64,000 nt of DNA from Cyanophora paradoxa (lineage: Eukaryota; Glaucocystophyceae; Cyanophorales; Cyanophoraceae). The position numbers were made by a program, and so were the translations under genes. Within the stretch, counting starts at the first letter, position 1, and every line of letters begins with the position of its first letter. The notes below the pieces were generated by a model, which was not told the DNA's origin, made no database searches, and was given only the letters and a program-made list of their open reading frames with translations. Location of the stretch: positions 150,034-214,033 of the forward strand of contig QPMI01000621.1 of NCBI GenBank assembly GCA_004431415.1, read 5' to 3'. Shown here piece by piece: positions 22,215 through 33,799 of the stretch.

Positions 22215-25200
22215 TCAGAGGACGAAGCGGAGCGCGTAAAACGGTGAGCCGCGCACCCTCGAGCACGCGGGAGCGCTTCTTGGAGGCGGAGGAGGGGCTC
22301 GTCGGGATCGCCACCCCGTTCCCGTTCGTCGCCTGCGCCCCGCCCCGCGTGAGAGGGGCGCGCCCAAGGCGCGGGTGCTGTACGTCTACACGACCCCTTG
22401 GGCGGGGCAGGGCGGGGCGGGGCGGGGCGGGGCGGGGCGGGGCGGGGGCGTGCCTCGTGGGGCCGCTTGGAGACGAGGAGGAGGTTGTGCTCCTTCTTCG
22501 CCGCCTCCGCGCACTCCTTCACCATCTGAGGGGGCGTGAGAGGCGCGCGCGTGAGAGGGCGGCAGCCAGCGAGGTCGACGGCCCGGGGAGCCTAGCCGGC
22601 GCTGGAGCGGGAGAGGGGCCCCCTGGCCCTCCCAGCCCCTCCCCGGGCGGCACGGCCGGCGGCGGAGCCGAGACTGGAGCGGGAGAAGAGTCCCCTGGCC
22701 CTCGAGCTAGAGCCAGAGGTGGCGGAGGGGAGGGTACTACGGGGACGGATCCCCCGCCCCGGAGCGGGAGCTGGAGGTAGTCCGCGAGGAGCCCGGGCGG
22801 GCGCGACAAGTCCGCCCTAGCTAGCCCCCCCGGCCCCCCGCTAGCGCCAGAGCTAGGGCCAGAGCGCCCCGCCCCGCCCCTCCAGCTAGAGACAGCTAGA
22901 GACAGCAAGCAGAGCAGCAGCTAGAGACAGCGGAGGAGGCCCAGAGGCTCCGGGCCCGCCCCGCCCGCCCAGCCCCCCACTCGCCTCGAGGAAGGCGTCG
23001 ATCTCGGCCTCCGTGTGGCTCCACGACGTCACGAAGCGGTAGTGGCCCGGGTTCTCCCTGCCGTAAAGGTCAGCGCCGGGTCTCCAGGGCGGCGGCAGGA
23101 TTCCAGAGGGGCGGCGCGAGGCGCTTCTAGCTTCTTCTGGGCGGGGCCGCCGGGGGCGGGCGGGGCGGGACGGCGGCGGACCACCCCCTAGCGCTAGACT
23201 TCTTCTAGCCTCTTCTAGACTCGTTCAGGGCGTGGGTGGGCGGGGCGGGGCGGGACGGCGGGGGCGGACCACTCGTAGAACTTGGGCCCGCGGGCGCGCA
23301 GGGCGTCCGCCAGCACCGACGGCATCTTCACGAAGATCTGAGGGGCCGGGGGGCGAGGGGGCCTCAGACGAGATCCGGGGGAGGGGGACGGGGGGGTACG
23401 GGGCCGCGCCTCGTTGGCCATGACGGGGTGCAGGAGCTCCGCCAGGTCCGTCGCCAGCAGGCCCTGCCCAGCCAGGCCTTAGGGGCGACCAGGCGGGGCG
23501 AGGGGGGCAGAGCCGACCTTGACGAGGCGGTCGGCGAGGGCGTTGGCGGTGGAGGCGTTGCGGAGCCAGAGGCCGTCCTCCATGTACGCCAGGAACTGCG
23601 CCGAGAAGTACCGCGCCTGCGGGCGAGGAGGAGGTCAGAGCCGAGCCGAGCCGCGGGGAGGAGGTCAGAGCCGAGGGGAGGAGGTCTGCCGCGCGGTACA
23701 GCCGGGGCGAGCCAAGCCGCCCCGGCGCCAAGCCGCCCCGGCGCCAAGCTGCCCCCGCGCTCGCAAAGGGGGGTACGGCGGACCTTGGAGAAGAGCTGGC
23801 CGCCGCGCTTGTGGCGGTAGTCGAAGTCGTGCGCGAGGCCCTGCCCGCCCGGCCCGGCCCGGCGTCAGCGCGCCCGAGCTCTAGCTCCCCGAGCGAGAAG
23901 GCGAAGCCGGGCGATGGGGGCCAGGCAGACTAGGGGCCGGCGGCGGTGCGGGGCGGGGCGAGCGTGTGAGGCCAAGAGGGGAGGGGCGGCGGCGGAGCCA
24001 GGCGAAGACTAAGAGGGGCGGCCTGGTCGAAGAACCTGGTCGAAGAAGATGATGGCCTCCGCGGCGAGCGCCCCGTTCTTCGTCGCCCCGAAGCTGAGGA
24101 GGGGCCCGCCCCGTGAGGCCAGGCGCGGGGGCGGGGCGGGGGCGGGGGCGGGGCCGAGGAGAGAAGAGCGGCGGGGGCGAGGCCCCTGCAGCCCGGACTA
24201 GCTCTCCTAGCCCAGCGGGAGGGGGGCGGACCTGAGGATGTCGACGCCGCAGCGCCAGGTGACGTCGGCGGGGCTGCAGCCCAGCGCCGCGATGGCGTTC
24301 GCCAGCCGCGCCCCGTCCATGTGCACCTTTACTGCGGGGCCGGCGCTCAGACAAAGCTAGACGGAGGGGCGCCGGGGTGGTCTGGCGCGCGGGCGCACGG
24401 TTGTGCTTGTGGGCGATGGCGGAGAGCTCCTTCAGCTCGTCCAGGCTGTACACCGTCCTGCGTGCCCGGCGCGCTTAGCTTAGCTTGAGCTTGATTGGAG
24501 AGAGAGGGGAGGGGCCGGGGCGGGGGAGAGCTCGCACACACCCGCACTCGGTGCTCTGGGTGACCGTGATCGTCGCCGGCTTGTTGTGGTGCGGCCGGAA
24601 CGAGAGCGCCTGCGCCGGCGGACCACGCGCGTGCGTAAGCGGCACGGCGGCTCGAGGCGCCGCTTGGCGGGCTTGCAGGCGCGGCGTAGCCTAGAGACCG
24701 GGAACTATCGAGGACATCACGGCGCAGCCTAGGCGGTCCCGCGCGCGCGCACCTGGCGGATCTTCTCCTCGAGGGTCGCGCAGCACATCTTGCCGTGCTT
24801 GCCCGGCACCAGCATCAGCTGCGCGCCGCCTGCCGGCGAGTCAGGCGGGACGGAAGAAGAAGAAGAAGAGCGGGAAGGAGGAGGAGGCACCGGTGAAGAG
24901 CTCGGGGGCGCCGCACTCGTCGATCTGGACGTGCGCGAGCTCGTGGCAGAAGATGTAGCCTGCGGCGGGGCGCGTGAGCGGCGCGAAAGGCGCGGGAAGC
25001 GCGCGAGTGCTCGCCGTAGCTCGGCGTCATCGCGGCCAGCGCCAGGGCGTTCGAAATCGTGCCCGTCGAGGTAAGGTAGAAATCGATCTTCGTCCTGCGA
25101 TGGCGTCAGGGGGCCTCCCCGGTCCCCGGCGGCAGCAACTCACTCGAAGAACTCCTCGAAGCGCTTCCGCAGCTTGGCGCTCAGCTCGTCGGCACCGTAC

Positions 25201-25493
25201 GGCTGCGCGCGGTTGTTCGCGAGCACGGAGCGGATACCCGCCGACGCGCGCGCACGTTCGAGCCGTCGTGTGCGTTCGCTGCCAACATAGCCTGCATGAT
25301 GCTATCGGTGACCCCCGACGCCTGCGGGGCCCGTTAGACGCGCGGACGGCCGCGGCCAACGATCTTCCGGGACTCACATTGTCTGCGGGGGAAGGGGGCG
25401 GCGGCGGACGCGAACGAAGACAAGAGCACGTCAGCAGACGCGCGAGGGACGCTGCTGGACGGCTGGCGGACCTGACATAAAGTTGTAAGGCAT
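22215..25493 (-). CDS. L-threonine aldolase (PLP-dependent)
   Basis: Cleaves L-threonine (and L-allo-threonine) to glycine and acetaldehyde. Exons that join in phase: 25472-25493, 25378-25382 (5 nt), 25256-25321, 25144-25202, 25015-25094, 24891-24959, 24753-24829, 24542-24609, 24399-24457, 24232-24331, 24036-24093, 23784-23840, 23518-23616, 23410-23463, 23270-23337, 22985-23057, then one from 22525. They give [57 protein letters not shown] and [12 protein letters not shown]. The PLP-lysine motif follows as [17 protein letters not shown], then [21 protein letters not shown] and FVTSW. The length to 22985 is 338 codons, right for the family. Three introns use GC donors (25009, 23404, 22979). 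The start could be 49 codons upstream (25640). The 3' end beyond 22450 is unsure because of a GGGGC repeat at 22398-22446. Confidence 0.9.
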
Positions 25494-26270
25494 CTTGCAG
25501 TCCTTCGGCTCAGGCGGGCGGTTTCTCGGGCGGTTGCTACTTGCGGACGCCGGTTGCAACGCTGCTTTTGAGTGCTCTGCTGCTGCTCTTCTGCTGCCGC
25601 GCGCCTCGTCTGCTGCTTGGCCTTTTGTCTCTGACGTCACGCAGGGCTACGTAGGAGATGATTCGAGTTGCGAACGCAGTAAACTCCTACCCCCTCCCTG
25701 CTGCGAGCCAGTGCGAGGCTAGCGCTGCAGCTCATGATCAGCGGCGCGGCTGTGTGCGAGCCAGTGTGAGCTCGAGCTCGAGCTCGAGGTGCCGCAGTGC
25801 GCGGCGCGCACGCTCCCTAGCTATAGCGCGGGCGGTGCACGTAATTAGCTAGCTAGCCGCTGAGCGCTGCTGTGCATTCAGCTGCGGCGTATTGCCGAGC
25901 ACGTCGTAGTACTAATTTCATCTAGCGCTCCGAGATGACAAGATGACTTTCCCCTTGTACACATCACGTTTTCACAAAAACGCTTGCGAACGGCCCCTAC
26001 TTCCTGCTGCGGTTGATACTACGATTCATACCTAGTGCCCCACGGGGGGCGGGCGCCGACGCGCGTCTGCGCGGCGCCGGCGCCACAAAATCCAGAGATA
26101 CATACGTCAAACTAGTGAGGGGGCCGCGGCCGCGCGGCGGCGCGCCGAGAGACGCGCCGCCGGGCCCGAGCCCGGCCCCGGAGGAGAAAGCCCAACTAAC
26201 TCTCTTTATCTTAAATTAGCGAAAAGCCGGTCCGAAAGGACAAGCCGTGCCGCGCCACGGGCCTCGGGGC
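25494..26270. other. Intergenic region between threonine aldolase and kinesin
   Basis: No gene supported. It holds GAGCTCGAGCTCGAGCTCGAG at 25768-25789 (three overlapping SacI/XhoI-like palindromes) and GCTAGCTAGC near 25845. Both flanking genes are on the minus strand, so this contains the aldolase promoter and the kinesin 3' UTR. Confidence 0.35.
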
Positions 26271-29200
26271 CTAGCGGGCGAAGCCAGAGGAGCGGGAGGA
26301 GGAGGGGGCGAGGGGCCGGATGGAGGGGGAGGAGTTGAGGCGGGGCACGGGGAGGGGCGGGGGCGAGGGGATGTCTGCGGAGACCTGGCCCCGCGTGACG
26401 GCCGCGATGGCGTCGGCGATGGATGCGCCGAAGGCCTGCGCCGCCACCGAGGAGAGCCCGCCGGGGACCGGGGCAGAGGGGGCGCCCGGCTCGCTGCGGG
26501 AGGACTTGCCGCTCTTCGGGCTCCCCGCCTGCGACGAGGCCGCCGAGCGGGCCGAGGGCGTGCTCAGCGCCGACCCCGAGGTGCCCCGCAGCGACGACGA
26601 GGCCGGGCGGGCGCCGGCGCCGGAGGCGGAGCCCGTGGGGGGCCGGCCCAGCGAGGGGTTGGAGGCCGGGGCGGGCCCCGCGGCGGAGGAGAAGGAGGCC
26701 GAGGGGCTGCTCCCGCTGCTGAACTTCTTCTTCGAGAAGGACTGGAACGGCTGCTGCGAGGAGGCGGAGGGGGCCGAGGCGGCGGCGAGGCTCAGGCCGC
26801 CGCCCGCCCCCGACGCCCCGTGCTGCGGGTACTGGCCCTTGGCGCCCGTGCCCGTCGCCCCCGCGCCCGCCGCCGCGGCCGCCGCGGCGGCCGCCCCCGG
26901 CACTGCGATGTTCTTCCGCCCGTTCACGCACTGCGCGGCGGCGGCGGCGCGGCGTCAGAACGCGCCTACGCGGAGAAAAGAAAAGAGGGGGGTACACCTG
27001 CTTGGCCTGGCCGAGCTCGACGGCGCGGACGTGCGTGCCGAACTCCATGGAGCGGCGCACCTCCTCCGCGTTCTCCTCCTCGGGGTTCACGTGCAGGAAC
27101 ATAGCGACCTTCGCGTCCCCGCCTGCCCGAGATTCGATCCGGGATTTGATCTCGGATGGATTTGATCCGCGCACCGAGGGAGTCGGAGAGGAGCTCGGTG
27201 AGGCGGGAGCGGTGGAAGGGGACGGGGGGCGGGGCGACGGAGGTGCGCGCGGCGGCGAGGGCGTCGAAGCAGGCGGCGAGGGCGCCGAGCGAGGCGTTGA
27301 TGTGGTCCGCCTCCACGAGCTGCTGGCCCCGCGCGTGGCTCCGCGAGACCTCCTCCGAGCCGGCGAGGTCGATGAGGGAGAGCTTCCCCGCGTAGCGGTC
27401 CCCCGTCACGCGGTGCCGCCCCGAGACGTGCACGGTGAGGACCGTGTGCGAGCGCGACGAGTGATCGTTCAGCTCCGTCGCCGCCATCACGCGGAACACG
27501 TTGCCTGCGCGCATGGATCGAATCAGGTCGAGTCGGGGCGGGCGGAAGGCACGAGGGAGAGGTCGGATCAAATCGGCTCGAACCGATGGTCATGACGTTG
27601 ACGATGTCGTCGACGGTGTTGACGGCCATCGTGAAGGCGCCCGGTACGGTCACGGTGCCGTCCGGCAGCCGCTGGATCGTCAGCCGCTTCGGCGGCCCGC
27701 CGTCCGTGTCCGCCAGCAGGTCCCTCACCTGAGGCGAAGAAAAAGAAGGGGACGTTAGAGAGAAAGAAAGAGAGAGAGAGAAAGAAGGGAAGGCGCGCCT
27801 CGTCGCAGTAGATCTCGACCATGGAGACGGTCATCTCGTACTGGTAGTCGATCTTGCGCTCCGCCTCGATCGTCTTGACCAGCTCCGTGAGCGAGCGGAA
27901 GTTGACGCCGCGGTTCTCGACGGGCCCGACCATCGTGTACGTCTTGCCCGAGCCCGTGCACCCGTACGCGAAGACGCAGACGTTGTACCCGTCCAGCACG
28001 GACGTGATCAGCGGCTGCATGTCCTCGAAGATCGTCTGCTGCAGCGTCTCCGGCCCAAAGACCCGGTCGAACTCGTAGCTCGCCATCTGCGGGCGGAGCG
28101 CTTCCGTCTCAGCCGCCACTCTCAGAGGAAGATTCGATTCGGATCAGATTCGTCGCGCCTTCCCGTTGCCCAGCGCGAGGCTGAGCTCGGCCTCGTCGCA
28201 GACGCTGACGCAGCTCTTCGCCTGCAGCCGGACCATCTCAGAAGGGGGCGGCAAAGAAGGCGGAGGGGAGGGGTGGGGGGGGAGGCGGGGTGGGGGGGGG
28301 GGGATGGATCAGCCGTACCCCGGAGAAAGTCGGCCGCACGCGCGTGTAGACGCGGACGTTGCCTGAGGAAGGGCAAAGGGGACGGGGGATCGGTCGCCCG
28401 CGGGGGGCCCAGATCTGCACACCCCCAAAGGAAAGAAGCGCGTACCCCGCAGCTCCTGAAGCTTGTTGTAAAGCTTGCGGCGCTCCGTCATCTCCCTCCG
28501 GAGTCTGTGGGTACCCGAGTGCGTGAGCCGGGGTACGTCCGCGTGCAGGGGGCGGGGGTACGGCACACCGCTGGACAGTGGCCTCGCGCTCGGCCTGCTC
28601 CTTCTCCAGGCTCGTCGCCAGGCGGTCGACCTGCGCGGGACGTCGTACCCCATTCTCTCGCCCCGCGCCCCGCTTCGTTCGCACCTCGCCGCGGAGCTCG
28701 GAGGCCATGGCGTCGCGCTCCTGCTGGAGGGCGGCGGCGTGCCGCCGGACGGCGTCGGCCGCCTTCATGCGCGCCTGCTCGAGCTCCCGCGCGAAGTTCG
28801 CCGAGAGCTCCGCCACCGACCGCTCCAGCTTCGCCCGCTCCGCCGAGAGCGCCTGTACCCCGGAGGCGTCAAGGGGGAGGGGGGGGGGAAGCGCCGGGCC
28901 GGGCCGGGCGGAGTCGGGCCGGGCCGACCTTGGCGGCGGCGCTGGTCATGATGAGCCCGCGGCCGAGCTTGGCGTGCTTGCGCTTCCACTCCTCGACCTG
29001 CGCGGGGTGTCGGCGTCAGGCCGGACTTCGGGAGGGGGAGGAAGGAAGAAGGGAAAGGAAGGAAAGGGAAGGGAAGCTCGAGGGGGGCGGCGGGCCTGGC
29101 TCATGAGCTGCATGTTCTGCTCGTGGGCGCGGTTCTGGGCGCCCTTCGCGTCCTGCTGAGCGTGCGCCACACGCGTCTCGAGCTCCCGGGACCGGCTCTG

Positions 29201-29858
29201 CGGAGGCGGAGGCGCCGGCGCCGTGAGCGCCAGGCGCAGCAGAGGTGCGGGGGGGGCGGACCTGCTCGTTGCGGAGCTCGTTGAGCGCGGAGGCGACCTT
29301 CTCGGTGAGCACGACGCATTCCCGCTTGTACTCCTCCACCTGCTGCGCCGCCTGCCGGTTCTGCTCGTAGAGCTTCCGCTGCCCGTCCGTCATATCCTCC
29401 GAGAGGCGCGCCACGCGGGCTTCGAGCTCCCTGGATCGGGACTGCGCGGGCGAAAGGACCGCGTGGCGGGCGGGGAGTCAGCGCGCCGGGCGCCAACCGC
29501 CGCTGGGGCTGCCGCGTGGCGGACCTGCTCCGAGGCATTGTCGCGCTCGGCTGCCATCAGCTTCCGGCGTAGATCATCCAGCTCCCGCTCCATATCCTCG
29601 ACTTTCTCGTTCAAGGCCTCCTCGTTCCGGATCGACAGCTTGAGGGCGTCGTTCGCAATTGTGAGGTTGTGGTTCGACCTCCGCAGGGCCATGCTAAGCG
29701 ACGCCACGTATTCTGGCAGAGGAAGAAGCTGAAAGAAAGGTCAGAAGGGCCGCCCCCCGCTCGCGCGCTGCGCCCTCGCGTACATCTCGCTCTTGCGGGT
29801 CCGCCAGGGCGAAGAGCGGGCTGCCGGGGACCTCCATGCTCCTTTGAGTGTCTACCAT
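26271..29858 (-). CDS. Kinesin-14 (C-terminal motor kinesin)
   Basis: ATG at 29858 starts MVDTQRSMEVPGSPLFALAD. Exons from about 29.7 to 28.5 kb encode a long heptad coiled coil (ALNEKVEDMERELDDLRRKL, QAAQQVEEYKRECVVL, LQQERDAMASEL). The motor then begins at the neck GNVRVYTRVRPTFS, typical of minus-end-directed kinesin-14. Motor motifs in order are P-loop GCTGSGKTYTM (~27950), FRVMAATELNDHSSRSHT with switch I, LIDLAGSEEV (switch II), HINASLGAL, HRSRLTELLSDSLG, and VAMFLHVNP..RSMEFGTHVRAVELG. A ~215-residue Ala/Ser/Pro tail follows the motor and ends SSRSSGFAR (stop 26271-26273); most kinesin-14s end soon after the motor, so this tail is unusual. It acts on microtubules, likely in the spindle or as a retrograde carrier. 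At least ten short introns. Divergent from the RING gene. Confidence 0.9.
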
Positions 29859-30196
29859 AGCTGTTCTGAACACGCCTCCCTTCAGGCCGAGCTGCGCCCC
29901 TCCTCGCTAGCTCTGTAGCTCCCACGCTCCTCTTCGGCCGTTATCGCTCCGAGTGCGCAGAAGGGCTTTTCGGCGGCACTACAAGCCGAGAATGCGAGTT
30001 TCGCGGGCTCGTGCGGGCTCCGCGAGGACTGCTTTTGAGACGTTGCGCCGATGTAGGCTGTACCCCGTTGCGGCCTCGTTCCGCGATTGGCTCGATCTGT
30101 CAGGTTAGAGCGATCGGGTCCCGCAGGCCGCCGCGCGCTCCCTTGCTAGCTCGCTCAGCTGCACACGCATACCGGTAGAAGAGTCGTTCCGACAGC
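29859..30196. promoter_or_regulatory. Divergent promoter region, kinesin / RING gene
   Basis: 338 bp separate the kinesin start (minus) and the RING-gene start (plus). It contains CGATTGGCTCGATC near 30083 with an ATTGG (CCAAT-like) core, also seen upstream of the PLAC8 gene. No TATA box is clear. The regulatory role is inferred from orientation. Confidence 0.35.
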
Positions 30197-32130
30197 ATGG
30201 AAGCCGGCTTCGCGGCGCAAGCGCTTCGACCACACGTCAGCTTCGCTCCGGCCCCACTTGCTCCCGATGCCCGCACGTACTGCGACGCTTCCTCGCGCCT
30301 CGGTTGGTTCCGTGGCGCGCCCTGCACTCCTGCAGGCGTTCAGGGCGCGCGGCGTGCGCCATTTGTGCGTGGGGCGCGGACGTTCGCCGCACGCCGCACC
30401 GCTCGACAGTTCCACATCGGAGGCGTCCTCTCGGCAACTGTTCCTCGGGCGAGCGCTCCCGAGCCTCGCCCTAAGCGGCGCTCCTCCGCGCTTCTCCTTT
30501 CCAGCGTGCTTGCCGCTGTGAAGAGCGTGCCGTGGCGCCGTCTCGCGCCGGTGCCCGTCATCGTCGCCATCGCGTACATCCTCGCCTCCCGCCGCGCAGC
30601 GAGTGCGCAGGCATCCCCTTTCTCGCTTACATTCGCTTCTCTCTCGTGCGGATTCATCGATACTCTAGCAGGCGCAGAGCCCCGCATGGTCCTCGTGCTC
30701 CGCGACGGGCTCGAAGTCGACGTGGCGTCGGGCTGCCTGGACCTGGATCTCGAGCCCTGCCAGCCCTCCGCGCTCGCCGCCCTGGCGCAGATCGCTCCCC
30801 TCGTTTGCTTCGGTAATCGCCTCATCGTTGTCGTTCCCTCGCTCCTGACCGGCGCGCCTCCGGATCCGCAGCTCTGATGCTCGTCGGGGTGGCCTGGCTC
30901 TTCCTGCGGCGGCGTACGCGGCCGGAGGAAAGCGCAGCGACAGCTGCCCAGGCCGAGCCACGAGGCGCCGTCACTGCGGCGGAGGCCCTGCGCGTGCGTG
31001 TCGCCACAACCCTCAATCTTCGAACGCCTTCGGCCCCCTCACCGCCTCTGACGCCCGCCGCCGCAGGAGCTGCAGCGGCTGCGGCACGCGCGCGGCCACA
31101 CCGGCGGCCTGTGCGCCCTCTGCTTTGAGCGCGTCGCGCGGCCCTCCGACGGCACCCTCTTCTGCGGACACAAGTGCGGGCCCTGAAGCATCACCCCCCT
31201 CCTCTCCCGCCCGCAACGTCCGCTGATGGCTACCGCAGCTTCCACCGCGCCTGCCTCGAGGAGCGGGGACTCGGGGGCGCCGCGGACCCCTGCCCCGCCT
31301 GCGGTGCCCCCGCCCCTTCAACCTCGCCCTCCAGAATCCGTCTGACGCGCCGGCACGCGCCGCGCAGGCGGCGCCGAAGAGGGCGAGAACGTGAGCGGCG
31401 CGTACCTCCGCCGCTCGCTCCGCGTGATTCGGGCGCGCCCCAGCCCTCGCCCCCTCGTCCCCGCCCGCCCGCCCGCCCTCCCTCCCACTCTGAGCCCGGG
31501 CGGGCGGGCGGGCAGGCGCGGCACGGGGAGGTGGGCGACGCGGCGGAGGCGGCGTTCCTGGCGGCTGACTCGCCAGCCCTCTACGAGCCCCACTTGGACC
31601 TACTCGTACCCCCCTCGGCCCCGGTGCAGGAGCTCGCCGGGCCGGCGCCGCCGGAGTCGCCGCTGCTGGAGGACCGGGGCCCGTGTTCCGGCATCTGTGG
31701 GGATGTGGCGGGATTGGCGCTCACCGTCACCTCGTACGCTCTCGTGGCGTGGGCCGTGCGCGCCTTCGCGGGCTGTCCCGCCGGTGACATTGCCCTCGCC
31801 GTCGCCCCGGCCCTCGGCTTCGCGTCGGTCGCCGCCCTCCTCCTCGCCCGCCCGCGGCAGGCCTCCCGCGCCTCCCGCGTCGCCCGCGGCCTCCTCCTCA
31901 CCCTCGTGCTCGCCACCTCGCCCCACGCGCCCGCCAAGGCCGGCCGCCTCTCCTCCGCCCTGTTCGCGGCCCTCCGCGTCTTCGTCCTATCCGCCCTCCT
32001 CCACGTCGCCGCAGGCGGCCTGCGGACGCGGCCGAGGCCGCCGCCGCCGCCGCCGCGCGCCGGCCGGGACGCAGGCGCCCCGTCCCCGTCCCCGTCCTCG
32101 GGGCCAGAGTCGAGGAAGAAGCCCGAGTGA
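30197..32130 (+). CDS. Membrane-anchored RING-finger protein (probable E3 ubiquitin ligase)
   Basis: ATG at 30197. The N-terminal ~100 residues are Arg/Ala/Ser-rich, possibly a targeting peptide, then a helix (LAPVPVIVAIAYILAS). A second helix (MLVGVAWLFLRRR) follows an intron at about 30813-30872. The RING is CALCFERV..GTLFCGHNFHRACLEERG..CPACG, with eight ligands in C-x2-C / C-x-H / H-x2-C / C-x2-C order, split by an intron after CGH (31171-31239). The C-terminal exon encodes several more hydrophobic helices (LALTVTSYALVAWAVRAF, IALAVAPALGFASVAALLL, LRVFVLSALLHVAAGG) and a Pro-rich tail ending SRKKPE. The layout suggests a multi-pass E3 ligase of an internal membrane. Which membrane is unknown. 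Confidence 0.72.
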
Positions 32131-32984
32131 CGCCCGTTCTCGGGGACCGGTCTCCCGGTCCTCCGGTACCCCGGGCGCCGGCCCCGCCCGTTCCGGCCCG
32201 CCCCTCTCCAGAGCTGTAATTAGATCTGCGCGCGCGCGCGCCCGGCCCCGCGGCCGGCGCCGCTCCAGTCCGGTCGGCCCTCAAGCGCCTGCAGCCCCCC
32301 AGGGGCAGCTGCAGCGGCGCCGACCCTGCCAGCCGCAGCTGCATGCCGGCCTCGCGCTCGGACCCTAGCCTGGACCGCCCCTCCGGTCGATCCCGCCTTC
32401 GAATTCGAAATAATAATTCCCCGGCCTCGAGGCCCGAAACCTGGCGCCGCCGGGGGGCGCGGGCCGGCGCCGGCCCTTGGCTGCAGTGACGAATTTCGCT
32501 CGAGCTCTTGAATTAGCGGCTATGCCCACGATGCGTGTGCCGCGCCCGGGCCTCCGCCAGCGCCGCAGTACTTGTGCAATCCGATGATCAATTTGCAAGG
32601 GGGATACCGATCATCCGATGCCGCGGATCCAGTACTTCAGCTTAAGCTTAGTACTTAGTAGCTGCGGAGCTTAAGCGGGATCCGGGGACCGGGATCCGGA
32701 ATTCGAACTCGGTCCGGAGTCCGGAGTCCGGATCCGGATGAACCTGATCGGATCGACCATTCATGATTTCCGCATGTGCATGCGCGTGCGCATCGTCGAC
32801 GGGCCGCGAGCTCCTAGTAAGCCTCCTACTAGTCTCCTAGGACGTTTCATCGGTTCCGCTGACGGCCGTTACGTGCGCTTAAGGGGCGTCGACCGTACGC
32901 GTCGGACGGCGACGTCGACTCGACCGGGTACCGTACGCGTCGAGGCCCCGAGCCTGGGCCCGAGGGAGTCGAGGCCTATACCGT
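32131..32984. other. Intergenic spacer with dense palindromic words
   Basis: No gene. At 32690-32740 the sequence is a chain of GGATCC/TCCGGA/GAATTC-like words (GGTCCGGAGTCCGGAGTCCG). AGCTTAAGCTTAGTACTTAG lies at 32639-32658, and GTACGCGTCG words lie near 32895 and 32935. Confidence 0.4.
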
Positions 32985-33439
32985 GTAACACAAAAATATG
33001 GCTGATCATGACAGATTTATGTCGTTATAAAACTTGGCCCTTCTCTTGGTGCTGGAGTAGACTAGAGGCTGTGGCCGGTAATTCACCACAAAATTCTCTT
33101 GGTGAAATATGACGCTCTGTGTCTTTCCTTTTTTATTGTCGATTTTGGCTCTTTGTCTTATCTTTCTTCGTGCTCTTGTCTTAGTTATTTTGCTTTTTTG
33201 TCTCTATGCCCCCTGGGCAGCCCCCGCAGTGCTGGTGTCTAGAGACTGTGGCCGGTAATTCACCAAAAAACAAAATGACGGTCCCAAATTATGTCGTCAT
33301 GAAAATTTCAGGCTTATATGGGGCGGTTAATTGTATGGGGCGACTCACTGTACCCGTTTTATGACGGTCCCAAATTATGTCGTTAGATCATGTCCGAACC
33401 GACATAATTTGGTACCGACATAGTAAAGTGCCCGTCATA

Positions 33440-33799
33440 CTGTAGGAATGCTTAAATTGCCGCGTAGTTAAATTGCCGAATTCGACCAAAACTGGAATTG
33501 CCGTGGCGATAAATTGCGGGCTAGGAAAGTACCTACCCCACAAGCGCAGTGGTATAAGGTCGTGCTACGACCTCCCGGATTCCCGGGTTCGGTTCCTGCT
33601 GTTTCCGCTACGTTGTACTTCGAATCCCTGTGATTCCCGATACCGTGACTTGTATCCTCGTTGTGTACTACGAGTGGGCACGCCCACCGTAGATCTTTAA
33701 AAAAAAAAACAAGCAATTGCCGTAATGCTAAATTGCCGAATTCGGCCTCTCGGCAATTTACGGCAATTCAAAACATCGGCTAAAAAAGCATTCCTACAG
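33440..33799. mobile_element. MITE-like element with TA target-site duplication
   Basis: CTGTAGGAATGCTT at 33440-33453 is inverted as AAGCATTCCTACAG at 33786-33799, and both ends are bordered by TA (33438-33439 and 33800-33801). That is the form of a Tc1/mariner-type non-autonomous element. The interior is made of repeats of AAATTGCCG in both orientations (for example 33455, 33472, 33730 and 33757). Without the SINE inserted in it the element would be about 157 bp. It encodes no transposase. Confidence 0.65.
33518..33714 (+). mobile_element. tRNA-derived SINE inserted in the MITE
   Basis: The 197-bp insert is flanked by AATTGC on both sides (33512-33517 and 33715-33720), a likely target-site duplication. 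It has an A-box-like GCGCAGTGGT at 33544-33553 and a B-box GGTTCGGTTCC at 33586-33596. Between them AGGTC-GTGCTAC-GACCT folds as an anticodon arm with a GCT-like anticodon. It ends in an A-run of about 11 (33699-33709). The D-arm and acceptor stem do not pair properly, so it is a tRNA-like pol III promoter head and not a working tRNA. Confidence 0.6.

Noticed and set aside
33544-33616. Functional tRNA-Ser gene
   Set aside because: A and B boxes and an anticodon-like arm are present, but the D stem and acceptor stem do not pair, position 58 is not A, and the unit ends in poly(A) within target-site repeats. SINE fits better.
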